7,380 nt of DNA from an uncultured Clostridium sp. GTDB lineage: Bacteria > Bacillota > Clostridia > TANB77 > CAG-508. Where the stretch lies: positions 1 through 7,380 of the forward strand of contig CAMMNR010000085.1 in NCBI GenBank assembly GCA_946498265.1, written 5' to 3'. Below are positions 1 to 7,120 of this stretch, in pieces; positions within the stretch are counted from its first letter, which is position 1, and each line of letters begins with the position of its first letter. The notes beneath the pieces are model-generated. The model saw only the letters and a list, made by a program, of their open reading frames with translations. It made no database searches and was not told where the DNA came from. The position numbers and the translations under genes are program-made.

Positions 1-184
1 TACCACAAGCTAAACATTTTTGAATATTCTTTCTATTAATACAAATATGTTCTACATCATTGCCTAATTTTTTTAATTTTTTCTCACATTCTTCCACACA
101 AGAAAAAGTTAATCCTATTTTATTGGGTATAAAACTATCTTCGTTTACTTTATTACTACTGAAACTTAATATTAATACTTTCAT
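1..184 (-). CDS. Flavodoxin-like NAD(P)H oxidoreductase / iron-sulfur flavoprotein, N-terminal part only
   Basis: Only the first 61 codons are in the window; the rest lies beyond the left edge. The protein opens with a short hydrophobic beta strand (MKVLILSFSSN), followed by a polar loop where flavodoxin-fold reductases hold the FMN phosphate. A helix rich in Cys, Glu and Lys (CVEECEKKLKKLG) comes next, then a second strand, and the fragment ends in KCLACG. A strand-loop-helix start followed by a CxxC-like segment at about residue 57 is usual in NADPH-dependent FMN reductases and in the iron-sulfur flavoproteins of anaerobes. The ATG start is supported by GGAG six bases upstream (191-194). 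It lies 43 bases after the acetyltransferase stop, so it could be co-transcribed, although a TATAAT in the gap could give it its own promoter. The family call is inferred from a short fragment; substrate and electron partner cannot be told. Confidence 0.55.
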   Translation of the reverse strand, partial: MKVLILSFSSNKVNEDSFIPNKIGLTFSCVEECEKKLKKLGNDVEHICINRKNIQKCLACG

Positions 185-227
185 TTTTAACTCCTATTTT
201 TTGATTAATTATATTATACTTGATTAC

Positions 228-833
228 TCATTTTTTTATATAATAATATTCTGTACAAACATCTTTAAATCCTATCTTTCTATATGTATCTGCTGGATAA
301 TATCCTTCTTCTGTTTGTAAAAAAGCTAATTTCAGTTTTTTCTCCCTGCACATTTTTAATTGTTGTTTTATAATCTCTTTACCTATACCTTTACATCTAA
401 AATCCTTCTTTACTGCTAGTCCATATATTCCATAAACCTCGTTATCATATACGCTACTTGTAACCCCTACAATTTCGTTATTTACTTTTGCAAAGAAAAA
501 TTCTTCTATATATTCGTTTTTTATTTTTTTATGATTTTCATACACTTCCTTATAAATTGAATCTAAATCTCCATAAGGATCATCCGCATCTCCTGTCTGA
601 TACGCTTTTATCATTTCTTTACTATATAATTGCATATTTTCTGTCTTTTCTAATTTTACATTTAATAAACAATTCGTATTAATATTATTTATATTATCAA
701 AATCATCATAAATTTGCCATACTTCATTTGAAACTAATTCATAATCATCATCGAAATATGTATCTCTATTATTATAAATTTGTTTCATAAAAGGAAGTAC
801 AGCAATAGTAACTTCTCTATCTTTTGCTTTCAT
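228..833 (-). CDS. GNAT family N-acetyltransferase (possibly lacking its true N-terminus)
   Basis: The 201-residue product would transfer an acetyl group from acetyl-CoA to an amine; the acceptor is unknown. The GNAT core is the C-terminal half. A beta hairpin (EFFFAKVNNEIVGV, about 111-124) leads to motif A, where RCKGIG (146-151) fits the R/Q-x-x-G-x-G/A acetyl-CoA pyrophosphate loop. Motif B follows (LAFLQTEEGYYPADTYRKIGF, 169-189), with the usual Tyr and the xGF ending. The first 100 residues are acidic and not typical of the fold. The ATG at 833 has no Shine-Dalgarno sequence (ACCTTAAAA precedes it). A well-initiated short frame (817-945) overlaps the start by 17 bases, so this ATG may be translationally coupled or may be an internal Met of a longer gene broken by a frameshift. 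Family assignment is secure; the start is not. Confidence 0.82.
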   Translation of the reverse strand: MKAKDREVTIAVLPFMKQIYNNRDTYFDDDYELVSNEVWQIYDDFDNINNINTNCLLNVKLEKTENMQLYSKEMIKAYQTGDADDPYGDLDSIYKEVYENHKKIKNEYIEEFFFAKVNNEIVGVTSSVYDNEVYGIYGLAVKKDFRCKGIGKEIIKQQLKMCREKKLKLAFLQTEEGYYPADTYRKIGFKDVCTEYYYIKK

Positions 834-945
834 TTTTAAGGTGATTTTGAATAATGACTTCTATTTCATCTTTTATTATTATATATCTTTGTCTATTTAA
901 ATTTATAACAGTTTTAAACATATCATATAATTCTTGTTTTTCCAC
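817..945 (-). CDS. 42-codon reading frame upstream of and overlapping the acetyltransferase; small protein or displaced N-terminus
   Basis: This frame starts with GTG at 945, preceded by AAGGA about ten bases upstream, and ends at TAG (819-817), 17 bases inside the acetyltransferase frame. The product (about VEKQELYDMFKTVINLNRQR, then IIIKDEIEVIIQNHLKNESKR) is charged, predicted helical, and has no signal peptide or membrane segment. I do not recognise it as a free-standing family. Removing one A from the A5 run at 833-837 would join it in frame to the acetyltransferase, giving a protein of about 240 residues with a proper ribosome binding site. The N-terminal fragment of a frameshifted gene is therefore at least as likely as a separate coupled small protein. 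Confidence 0.5.
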   Translation of the reverse strand: MEKQELYDMFKTVINLNRQRYIIIKDEIEVIIQNHLKNESKR

Positions 946-984
946 TTTTAATTTTTCCTTTTTTAATAAAGCAATAAGTTTCTA

Positions 985-1011
985 AATTGTCGGCTCAATG
1001 CGCCAACAATT
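985..1011 (-). other. Stem-loop just after the HNH gene; possible weak terminator
   Basis: Arms AATTGTCGGC (985-994) and GCCAACAATT (1002-1011) are inverted repeats around a seven-base loop. In the minus-strand transcript all ten pairs form, one as G-U; on the plus strand that pair is a C/A mismatch, so the structure belongs to minus-strand RNA. It begins two bases after the HNH stop codon. No U-run follows (AATTTAGAAAC), so it would be a poor intrinsic terminator and may instead protect the 3' end of the message. Confidence 0.4.
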
Positions 1012-1012
1012 G

Positions 1013-1384
1013 CTACATTTTATATCCAATCTCACAATGTATTTCTTTATGACAATTTGAGCATACTAATATACATTTTAATGCTTCTTGTTTATATTCT
1101 CTCCAAGATATTGTATTTCCTGAGCCTAATTTAAATTCTTTTTCATTTGGATTTTCATGGTGAAACTCTAATGCATCTACACATCTATTATAACCACAAA
1201 TAGAACACTTTCCTCCCAATAGTTTTATTGCCTGTAATTTCATACTTCTTCGTAATATTGTCTTTTGATGTTTTCTTGTATTGTAATTGCTTCTAGTCGA
1301 TTCTCCACTACATTGGTAACAATATATTCTTGTAGATGATTTAGTTTCAAATTTATTATTACATATTTCACATTTTTTTATCAT
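1013..1384 (-). CDS. Small HNH-family nuclease with an extra N-terminal zinc ribbon
   Basis: The 123-residue protein has two Cys clusters. The N-terminal part carries CEIC (5-8) and CYQC (22-25), which can bind one zinc as a ribbon or treble clef. The second half is an HNH (His-Me finger) nuclease: CSIC (60-63), the catalytic-type LEFHH (72-76), then LVCSNCHKEIH (106-116). C60, C63, C108 and C111 would hold the structural zinc, and H76, N110 and H116 are the expected active-site positions. A basic linker (30-50) could bind DNA. The ATG at 1384 has AGGA nine bases upstream. The gene lies after the terminator of the restriction operon and has its own -10 box, so it appears to be transcribed separately. 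Proteins of this size occur in phages and mobile elements and sometimes beside defence genes; the substrate here is unknown. Confidence 0.82.
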   Translation of the reverse strand: MIKKCEICNNKFETKSSTRIYCYQCSGESTRSNYNTRKHQKTILRRSMKLQAIKLLGGKCSICGYNRCVDALEFHHENPNEKEFKLGSGNTISWREYKQEALKCILVCSNCHKEIHCEIGYKM

Positions 1385-1406
1385 TACTTCACTTCCTATG
1401 ACAGAA

Positions 1407-1412
1407 ATTATA
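1407..1412 (-). promoter_or_regulatory. Candidate -10 box for the HNH gene
   Basis: The minus strand reads TATAAT, a perfect -10 hexamer, 22 bases before the HNH start codon, with an SD-like AGGAAG in between. No good -35 hexamer sits at 16-18 bases (best TAGTAA), and perfect TATAAT matches are common in DNA this AT-rich, so the call is tentative. Confidence 0.35.
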
Positions 1413-1443
1413 TAATATTTTTAATATATTTACTAGCGAACAA

Positions 1444-1478
1444 ACAAAAAAATAACAGATAATTTCTTATCTGCTATT
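1444..1478 (-). terminator. Strong rho-independent terminator of the restriction operon
   Basis: In the minus-strand transcript AAUAGCAGAUAA pairs with UUAUCUGUUAUU (stem bases 1467-1478 with 1451-1462, one G-U pair) around a GAAA tetraloop (1463-1466). A U-run (1446-1452) follows directly. The plus strand has an A/C mismatch and no T-run, so the terminator is directional. It lies 133 bases past the stop of the DUF262/DUF1524 gene with no other well-supported gene between, so it is the natural end of the three-gene operon and separates it from the HNH gene. Confidence 0.88.
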
Positions 1479-1484
1479 TCTATG

Positions 1485-1520
1485 GCTCGTTTGACACTTC
1501 CGTTCGCGAAGAATACGAGC
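1485..1520. repeat. G+C-richer inverted repeat between the restriction operon and its terminator
   Basis: GCTCGT (1485-1490) and ACGAGC (1515-1520) are perfect inverted repeats. Between them lies the 8-bp palindrome TTCGCGAA (1503-1510). About half the bases from 1481 to 1523 are G or C, against roughly a quarter around them. GTTCGC (1502-1507) is also complementary to GCGAAC (1436-1441) on the far side of the terminator, so alternative folds are possible. I do not recognise the element. Candidates are part of a longer terminator structure, a recombination or transfer site, or a scar of foreign DNA. Confidence 0.5.
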
Positions 1521-1530
1521 TTGTATTTAT

Positions 1531-1566
1531 AATTATATTTCATAGTTTGATTCTATGATTATAATT
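1531..1566. repeat. AT-rich imperfect inverted repeat after the DUF262/DUF1524 gene
   Basis: AATTATATTTCATAG (1531-1545) and CTATGATTATAATT (1553-1566) pair through an outer block of seven and an inner block of six bases, separated by a small internal loop, around a seven-base hairpin loop. No U-run follows on either strand. It lies 45 bases past the stop at 1611, so it would be in the 3' untranslated part of the operon transcript, where it might slow degradation. Confidence 0.35.
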
Positions 1567-1610
1567 TAACATAACTTTTTAGTTTTTGCAAGACATTATA
1601 TGAAAATTTT

Positions 1611-3353
1611 TTATATTTCTATTTCTAAGCTATTATAAAGAATCTTTGCCATTTCTTTTGCTCTATTATTAATCATAGATTCATTCCATTCAGAATAATT
1701 TTCTATAAAATTAGAAACCCAATTTAATTTTGATTTTTTATATACACTCTTTTTATCTAAATACATTAAAGCATCAGCTTCTCCATTTAATTTTGTTTCG
1801 AGAACTATTAAATTTCCTATATTAGTAGAAAATTCAACACTACCTTCTGATAATATATGCTCTATACTACAGTTATCAGAAAAAGTTTCTTCCTTTTCAT
1901 ATAAAGAATTTATTTTATATAAAGCATATTTAGCTTTTATATTAGAGACATTTTCTTTTTTACTATATGTAAGATCAATAAATTTTGTTTCAAAATCATT
2001 ATATATTGGAACAAGTTTCTTTAAAGGCTCTACTAATTGACTTTTTATAATATTTTTTACTTCTGTCTTATTATTACATTTTCTAACATTTATTGAAAAA
2101 GTAGAATATATTTTTTCGATTCTATTTGCACTATAAGAACACACTGAATTATATATATAATGAAATATTTCTATATAATTCATTACTTTTTTCAAAACTT
2201 TTATATCTATTAGATCTCTTTCTTTTAAATCTAATAGTGCTAATAGGATAATTCGTGTTTGAACAATATTAAAGTATTCACTTATACATTTTAAACTTTG
2301 TACTATAAAAAAGTATTCCTGTCTATTATCATAGTCTTGCCTTTCAGGATTTAAAATTTTAATATAATTATTTGCATCATGTATTAAATCATTTAATAAT
2401 GATTTACATTCTTCCTTCGTTGTTATTTTTTTATTAAAATCTTGTACAATATTATTCTTAGTTACTTTTCTATACTTTGAAGTCCAAAAATGTCTAAAAA
2501 ACACTTCAAATTCTACATGTTCATTTTTACTATTCAATATTTCTTTTATTTTATTCCATTTATCTTCTACAACATCAACTGGTTCTTCCTCATTTAAAAT
2601 TTTACAAATATCATTTTTGATTATATCTATAGATTGTAATTGCTTTCCTTTAGAATTTAATATTTCAAAAATTTCATTTGCGCATCCCTTATCCTTTGTT
2701 GATATAGAAACAAATATACATTTTAGTATTTGATCACGTAGTGCTTTTAATAAGTCTAAATATTTTAAATTATCAATTTCCTTTGATCCATATCTTTTTT
2801 TTAATTCTTTTTTTATATTTTGCTCTAATAATAAAGTACTAAACATATTATATATTTCAAATATATTTTTCTCTTCCTCTGTATTAGGCTCTATATTGTT
2901 CTCTTTCTTTCTATCTTGAATAAAATACGCAAAATATGGATAATGAGTTTTACTTCTTAATACCCTTACTTCTTCACCATTGTCATCTGTAGTCATAATA
3001 TATTTAAAAATTTCTTTACTTAAGGTTTCTTCGTTTAACTCAATAAATTTATTAGACATAGCAGAAAATAATATAGTAATTGTTGTTAATCTTTGTTGCC
3101 CATCTACTACAAAAACTTCGTCATCACTTCCTTCATAATAGTCTCCTATAAATAGCATTGTTCCTAAAAAGTAAGATTGCGATGTTATTTCATTATTTTC
3201 TACTACAAGTTGCTTTAATATATCATTAAAAAAAATTTTCGAAATTTTTTTATCCCAACAATATTCTCTTTGAAATCTTGGTATAACAAATTTTCTTCTT
3301 GATAAAAATAATTCTTTAATATTTTTTGTTGTTGGTTTTATGTCCATTATCAT
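1611..3353 (-). CDS. GmrSD/SspE/BrxU-like DUF262-DUF1524 protein, putative modification-dependent (type IV) restriction enzyme
   Basis: The 580-residue single chain joins an N-terminal DUF262 domain (ParB/Srx-like NTPase fold) to a C-terminal DUF1524 His-Me-finger nuclease. DUF262 signs are IPRFQREYCW (24-33), FLGTMLF (62-68), VVDGQQRLTT (82-91, the nucleotide-binding and sensing motif) and the helix EILNSKGKQLQSIDIIKNDI (230-249). A helical linker follows. DUF1524 begins with CSIEHI (495-500; H499 is the expected catalytic His), then NIGNLIVLETKLN (511-523) and the terminal Y..SKL..W pattern. The usual EHILP has Ser for Pro (HILS). Known relatives cut hypermodified phage DNA or DNA sensed through host modification. 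It starts 20 bases after the endonuclease gene. GGGAGG (3358-3363) is four bases before the ATG at 3353 and ten before an in-frame ATG at 3347; either may be used. The family is clear; target modification and activity are inferred. Confidence 0.9.
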   Translation of the reverse strand: MIMDIKPTTKNIKELFLSRRKFVIPRFQREYCWDKKISKIFFNDILKQLVVENNEITSQSYFLGTMLFIGDYYEGSDDEVFVVDGQQRLTTITILFSAMSNKFIELNEETLSKEIFKYIMTTDDNGEEVRVLRSKTHYPYFAYFIQDRKKENNIEPNTEEEKNIFEIYNMFSTLLLEQNIKKELKKRYGSKEIDNLKYLDLLKALRDQILKCIFVSISTKDKGCANEIFEILNSKGKQLQSIDIIKNDICKILNEEEPVDVVEDKWNKIKEILNSKNEHVEFEVFFRHFWTSKYRKVTKNNIVQDFNKKITTKEECKSLLNDLIHDANNYIKILNPERQDYDNRQEYFFIVQSLKCISEYFNIVQTRIILLALLDLKERDLIDIKVLKKVMNYIEIFHYIYNSVCSYSANRIEKIYSTFSINVRKCNNKTEVKNIIKSQLVEPLKKLVPIYNDFETKFIDLTYSKKENVSNIKAKYALYKINSLYEKEETFSDNCSIEHILSEGSVEFSTNIGNLIVLETKLNGEADALMYLDKKSVYKKSKLNWVSNFIENYSEWNESMINNRAKEMAKILYNSLEIEI

Positions 3354-3357
3354 TATT

Positions 3358-3363
3358 CCTCCC
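3358..3363 (-). promoter_or_regulatory. Ribosome binding site of the DUF262/DUF1524 gene, serving one of two ATGs
   Basis: The minus strand reads GGGAGG and then AATA before ATG (3353), with a second in-frame ATG six bases on (3347). The spacing of four is short and ten is slightly long, so the site supports the gene but does not decide between the starts; the protein differs by only two residues. Confidence 0.6.
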
Positions 3364-3373
3364 TATCCTTTTA

Positions 3374-5113
3374 TTAATAAACTTTATCATTAAAGTAATT
3401 TACAAATTCCTTATTACTCATTCGTTTTGCTTTTATCTCATTTGCTATATACAACAATGTAGCAATTGTCATTGCATTTCCATAAATATCCGTAAAAATA
3501 GTTATACGTTGAAGTTTTTCTTCAATATTTCCAATAAATTTACCTGAGACAAAAGAAAAATAAAATTGCTTAATATCACTATTAAAATTATTCCACCATT
3601 CATTTGGATTACGTTCTTTTTCTCTTTTATTATTTTCTTCGACATATCTAATCATTTCATCAACTTGAGCAATAGGCAAATTATACCCGTTAGAATAAGC
3701 TTTTGTATCAATTATAACACCATAATTTTCATCTTCATTTTCTGTATATATTATTCCATCTGGTTTTCTTGAACCGCCCAAATGCAATCCATTATAATTG
3801 CATTCATTTGTCAATAATTCTATAGTTTTCATTTCAAATAATCTATTTTGATTACTGTCATATGCTAAATCAACTAATGATAGATACTCATGAGAAAGAA
3901 CATCTAGTTTTTCTCTTAGTGTATCTTTTTCTATAGTAAATTCTGACTTTTCACTATTTTCTATTATTGGAATAATAAAATCGTTTATTTCATCATTCAA
4001 ATAATATTTTTCATTTATTCTTTCAATATTAATTCCTATATTTATAAGTCCATCTATATCATCCTTTACTACAGTATATAATTCAGAAATGGCTTGTAAT
4101 TCTAATCTATCTTTTATTTCTTCTAATGTTAATCCATTTTTACTTTCAACTAAATTTTTTATTATTAAAGCTTTTCTAGTTCTTATGTAATTTCTATCTG
4201 CTCCTTTCGTTGCAAGCATTTCCCAAGATATGTTTTTACTTATTCTTTTATATTTACTCCTACCATTAATTTTATTTAACGCTCTAATACCTTTTGCGGT
4301 AATCATATAAGATTGCCCAATTTTTTCTTTATATTTACTTCCCCCAATTTTAATTTCAACTTCTTTTGATACTTGTGTTAACAAACCTAGTTTAGATAGC
4401 CATTTTGCAATCATTCTAGCATATTTGTCAGAAGAACCTTCTGTATCTGTTCTCAATTTATTCTTTTCTTTTGTATCTTCTGTTGTTGCTAAAGTCATTA
4501 TTAAAACATCTTGAGGTATACTAGTAAAACCATCCTCACCAATAAATCCTAAATCTTTTCCTAATTCAAATTTTGTTTTTACACTTCCGTCTGATAATAA
4601 TTTTAATATTCTAACTGCTGGTGGATAGCTCAAAAGTGCATTTTCTAATATTTCCTTGCATTCTTCTGTTGACTTTGCTCTAGTTAAATTAAGTCCTTCT
4701 GTTGTAATTTCGAATGTATCATCATAATAATTATATTTTATAAAGCCTAAAGCTTGAGCCCACCTCACAAAATTATCTGCAGGCCAATCACTAATAAAAT
4801 CTCTTACTTGTCCTTTTACAGTAGCTTGTACAATTCCATTGCATCTAGCACTAGATCTAGGTGTAAAAGAAGTTCCTACTAAATCCGCATATTTTATTCT
4901 TAATGAATCACTTTTCAATACTTCTAGAAAATGATTTCTCCCATCTCTTTCTTCTATTAGTTTCTCTATTTTACCATTTATTAGCTCATTGTATGTTTCC
5001 GATTCGTTGTCGAATATTGATACAACCTTAATTAAAGATTCAAAATCACTAGGGTCTTGTACCCAGCCAAAAGTTCTAAAATTTCGATTCTCCATTTTTC
5101 TCAATTCTATCAC
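3374..5113 (-). CDS. fokIR: FokI-like type IIS restriction endonuclease
   Basis: The 579-residue product aligns with FokI from end to end, and the length is nearly the same. FokI recognises GGATG and cuts 9 and 13 bases away. The N-terminal recognition part matches at RTFGWVQ (13-19), IVQATV (94-99), FVRWAQALGFI (115-125), SYPPAVRIL (162-170), GFTSIP (195-200), EGSSDKYARMI (225-235) and SWEMLAT (296-302). The C-terminal PD-(D/E)xK cleavage domain has KPDG with D452 and VIIDTK with D469 and K471, equivalent to FokI D450, D467 and K469. The FokI dimer-interface pair D483/R487 is kept as D485/R489. The start is GTG: AGGAGG (5122-5127) lies eight bases upstream, whereas the next ATG (codon 7) is too far from it. 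The methyltransferase stop abuts this ribosome site, 14 bases before the start. The symbol marks homology; exact specificity and cut distance (StsI, for example, cuts at 10/14) cannot be read from sequence. Confidence 0.95.
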   Translation of the reverse strand: MIELRKMENRNFRTFGWVQDPSDFESLIKVVSIFDNESETYNELINGKIEKLIEERDGRNHFLEVLKSDSLRIKYADLVGTSFTPRSSARCNGIVQATVKGQVRDFISDWPADNFVRWAQALGFIKYNYYDDTFEITTEGLNLTRAKSTEECKEILENALLSYPPAVRILKLLSDGSVKTKFELGKDLGFIGEDGFTSIPQDVLIMTLATTEDTKEKNKLRTDTEGSSDKYARMIAKWLSKLGLLTQVSKEVEIKIGGSKYKEKIGQSYMITAKGIRALNKINGRSKYKRISKNISWEMLATKGADRNYIRTRKALIIKNLVESKNGLTLEEIKDRLELQAISELYTVVKDDIDGLINIGINIERINEKYYLNDEINDFIIPIIENSEKSEFTIEKDTLREKLDVLSHEYLSLVDLAYDSNQNRLFEMKTIELLTNECNYNGLHLGGSRKPDGIIYTENEDENYGVIIDTKAYSNGYNLPIAQVDEMIRYVEENNKREKERNPNEWWNNFNSDIKQFYFSFVSGKFIGNIEEKLQRITIFTDIYGNAMTIATLLYIANEIKAKRMSNKEFVNYFNDKVY

Positions 5114-5121
5114 TTCTAATT

Positions 5122-5127
5122 CCTCCT
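5122..5127 (-). promoter_or_regulatory. Ribosome binding site of the FokI-like gene, fixing a GTG start
   Basis: AGGAGG is eight bases before GTG (5113). The methyltransferase stop TAA (5130-5128) is directly adjacent, so ribosomes ending the methyltransferase release on top of this site, which favours coupled translation of the nuclease. The match to the anti-SD sequence is what selects GTG over the ATG six codons later. Confidence 0.85.
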
Positions 5128-7110
5128 TTAATAATTTACTATTAATACCTCAATACTTTTATCTCTTTTTGTATTATAACTTGAATTAGAGTAATCGCTT
5201 GTTAAATAAATAACTTTATATTTTTTACTCCATTCTTTAAGTAGCTTATTCTCTTTTCCTTTGTGTTCAATAACATTTGATAAGGCAAATTTTATATGTT
5301 TATCATTTAAATTATCTAGCATACCATATAACTTTAATTCTTCTTCTTCTTTCCAATCTTTGAATCCTCTATTGCCATCATTATATGAACCTGTAGTTAT
5401 AAGATATGGTGGATCACAATATACAAAATCCTTATCTGTTAAATCTTCCAAATTTAATTTGTCAAATTGTTCAGAAGAAAATTCAATATTCATATTTTTT
5501 AATTTTTCTGTAAATAATATTAAATTATTTCTCATATTTTCTGAAAACTGACTTCTATTTCTTCCAAAAGGATTATTATATTCTTTGTCATTATTAAATC
5601 TAAATTGATAATTAAATGAATAACAAGACAAGGTATATAAATCTATTGGATTTTTTGTTTTATTATAGTATATTCTAAATTTTTTAAAACCCTCTTCATT
5701 TTCCTTTGATAGTCCATATTCATCTATTCTATTTTGAATATGCCCTAATACATTATTTATTGGCTCTTTATATAATTCTTTATATAAATCAATTATAAAA
5801 GAATTAATATCATTACAGATTGTTTTCTTACTATCTACATTTATACCAACATTAAATCCTCCTGAAAACATATCTACAAATGTATTTATCTCTCTAGGAA
5901 AATATTCTAATAACTGTGGTAATAGTTTATATTTACCTCCAACATAGTTTAGCGGGCTCTTTAAAAATTTTTTTCTAGAAACAACATCTGTACTATATTC
6001 ATATTTTTCACTTTCTTCATTTACCATCATTAAATCAGTAATAGGAAGATTAAAATATATTTTCTCTTTTTGCAATTTACTTGTCTTAGATATATAAAAT
6101 AAATATTCATAATGTATATCTAATTTTTTTGTAAGTTTATTTTGATATTGTTTATATGGTATTTCATACAACTTATATGTTTCTTTATTTCCATACTTCT
6201 TTAAAATGGTTTCAATATCATTTTTGCTTAATAACCCATCTTGATTATAGCTTACTATTATATGTTTAAATTTAGCATTTTTTATTAATTCTTCCATTTC
6301 TGAATAAACTTTATTTTTTATACAATAATTTGACTTTTCTGAATTGTATACTCTTATTCCTGTTTTCCCCTTAATTTCAGGATTATCGTATCTTGCTATA
6401 GTTTCTAATAAATGATAATTTGGTAGATATTGTCTTTCATTATATGGAGGATCTAAATATAAAATATCTCCACTTATTTCCTGTATTAAATCATTAGAAT
6501 TCTTGTTATAACATTGATTTTTAACATTATTGTCTATGACGTTTAATCTAATCATTTCAAACTTTTTAAAAGCTCTTTTATCCCATTGTTTTAAATATGC
6601 TCCATATGTACCTGTAATATTAGAAACAAATGGTACTCCCTCTATTAATGCTGCAAGCAAATAGTAATATTCATTTTTATTTATTAACTCTTTGTTTCTC
6701 CACTCTTCTATTTTATTACGAATAAAATCAATTCTTAGAGCATTTTCAGATGTTAAATACATTCTTTCACATTTTTTATTTGGTGAGTAATTTTCATATA
6801 TAAATTTATTAAATTTTTCTTGTTTTATATCTATATTTTCTAAATAATCAAATACATCATGTATATTTAATCTATCCTCTAGCTTTTTAAAACTTGGTAT
6901 TTCATTATTTTCTATTGTTCCCTTTTGTAAAATATAAGAAAAATAAAGTAAATCATTAGATATAATTTTATATCTGTTTTTAAAGAAACGTGCAACAGAT
7001 ACTGTACCTGAAAATATGTCACAAAATACTTTTTCTGTGCCATCGCAATTTTCTTTAATAACTTGAGCAATATCATTTAATAAATTTGTCTTATTTCCTA
7101 TAAATCTCAT
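5128..7110 (-). CDS. fokIM: M.FokI-like two-domain DNA adenine (N6) methyltransferase
   Basis: Counted from MRFIGNK, the 660-residue protein consists of two Dam/D12-class adenine methyltransferases in tandem, as in M.FokI, where each domain methylates one strand of the asymmetric site GGATG/CATCC. The N-terminal domain has motif X (RFIGNKTNLL, 2-11), AdoMet motif I (CDIFSGTVSVARFFK, 30-44) and catalytic motif IV LDPPYNERQY (219-228). The C-terminal domain repeats the set: SPLNYVGGKYKLL (385-397), FVDMFSGGFNVG (411-422) and YCDPPY (564-569). A linker at roughly 345-380 joins them. The start at 7110 has GGAGG (7116-7120) five bases upstream and gives the M.FokI-like MRF start; the ATG at 7122 would add MEEI but overlaps that ribosome site. 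It is the first gene of the operon, so protection can be made before the nuclease. Recognition of GGATG is inferred from the homologous partner. Confidence 0.95.
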   Translation of the reverse strand: MRFIGNKTNLLNDIAQVIKENCDGTEKVFCDIFSGTVSVARFFKNRYKIISNDLLYFSYILQKGTIENNEIPSFKKLEDRLNIHDVFDYLENIDIKQEKFNKFIYENYSPNKKCERMYLTSENALRIDFIRNKIEEWRNKELINKNEYYYLLAALIEGVPFVSNITGTYGAYLKQWDKRAFKKFEMIRLNVIDNNVKNQCYNKNSNDLIQEISGDILYLDPPYNERQYLPNYHLLETIARYDNPEIKGKTGIRVYNSEKSNYCIKNKVYSEMEELIKNAKFKHIIVSYNQDGLLSKNDIETILKKYGNKETYKLYEIPYKQYQNKLTKKLDIHYEYLFYISKTSKLQKEKIYFNLPITDLMMVNEESEKYEYSTDVVSRKKFLKSPLNYVGGKYKLLPQLLEYFPREINTFVDMFSGGFNVGINVDSKKTICNDINSFIIDLYKELYKEPINNVLGHIQNRIDEYGLSKENEEGFKKFRIYYNKTKNPIDLYTLSCYSFNYQFRFNNDKEYNNPFGRNRSQFSENMRNNLILFTEKLKNMNIEFSSEQFDKLNLEDLTDKDFVYCDPPYLITTGSYNDGNRGFKDWKEEEELKLYGMLDNLNDKHIKFALSNVIEHKGKENKLLKEWSKKYKVIYLTSDYSNSSYNTKRDKSIEVLIVNY

Positions 7111-7115
7111 AATTT

Positions 7116-7120
7116 CCTCC
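7116..7120 (-). promoter_or_regulatory. Ribosome binding site deciding the methyltransferase start
   Basis: GGAGG is followed by AAATT and ATG (7110). The upstream in-frame ATG at 7122 runs into this same GGAGG and has only a weak AGGA before it, so 7110 is the better start. Confidence 0.75.

Noticed and set aside
60..320. Plus-strand open frames here and at 488-682, 3326-3547, 3566-3772, 4989-5189 and 5261-5551.
   Set aside because: They are antisense to well-supported genes, code for Phe/Ile/Leu/Ser-rich low-complexity sequence typical of reverse reading, and have no convincing ribosome sites.
946..984. A promoter for the acetyltransferase in the gap after the HNH gene.
   Set aside because: No hexamer pair with acceptable spacing stands out; the gene may be read through from the HNH promoter past the weak hairpin.
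1433..1543. Calling the 36-codon frame a real small gene.
   Set aside because: No ribosome binding site precedes the ATG and the frame covers a terminator stem and U-run; it is kept only as an observation about the element.
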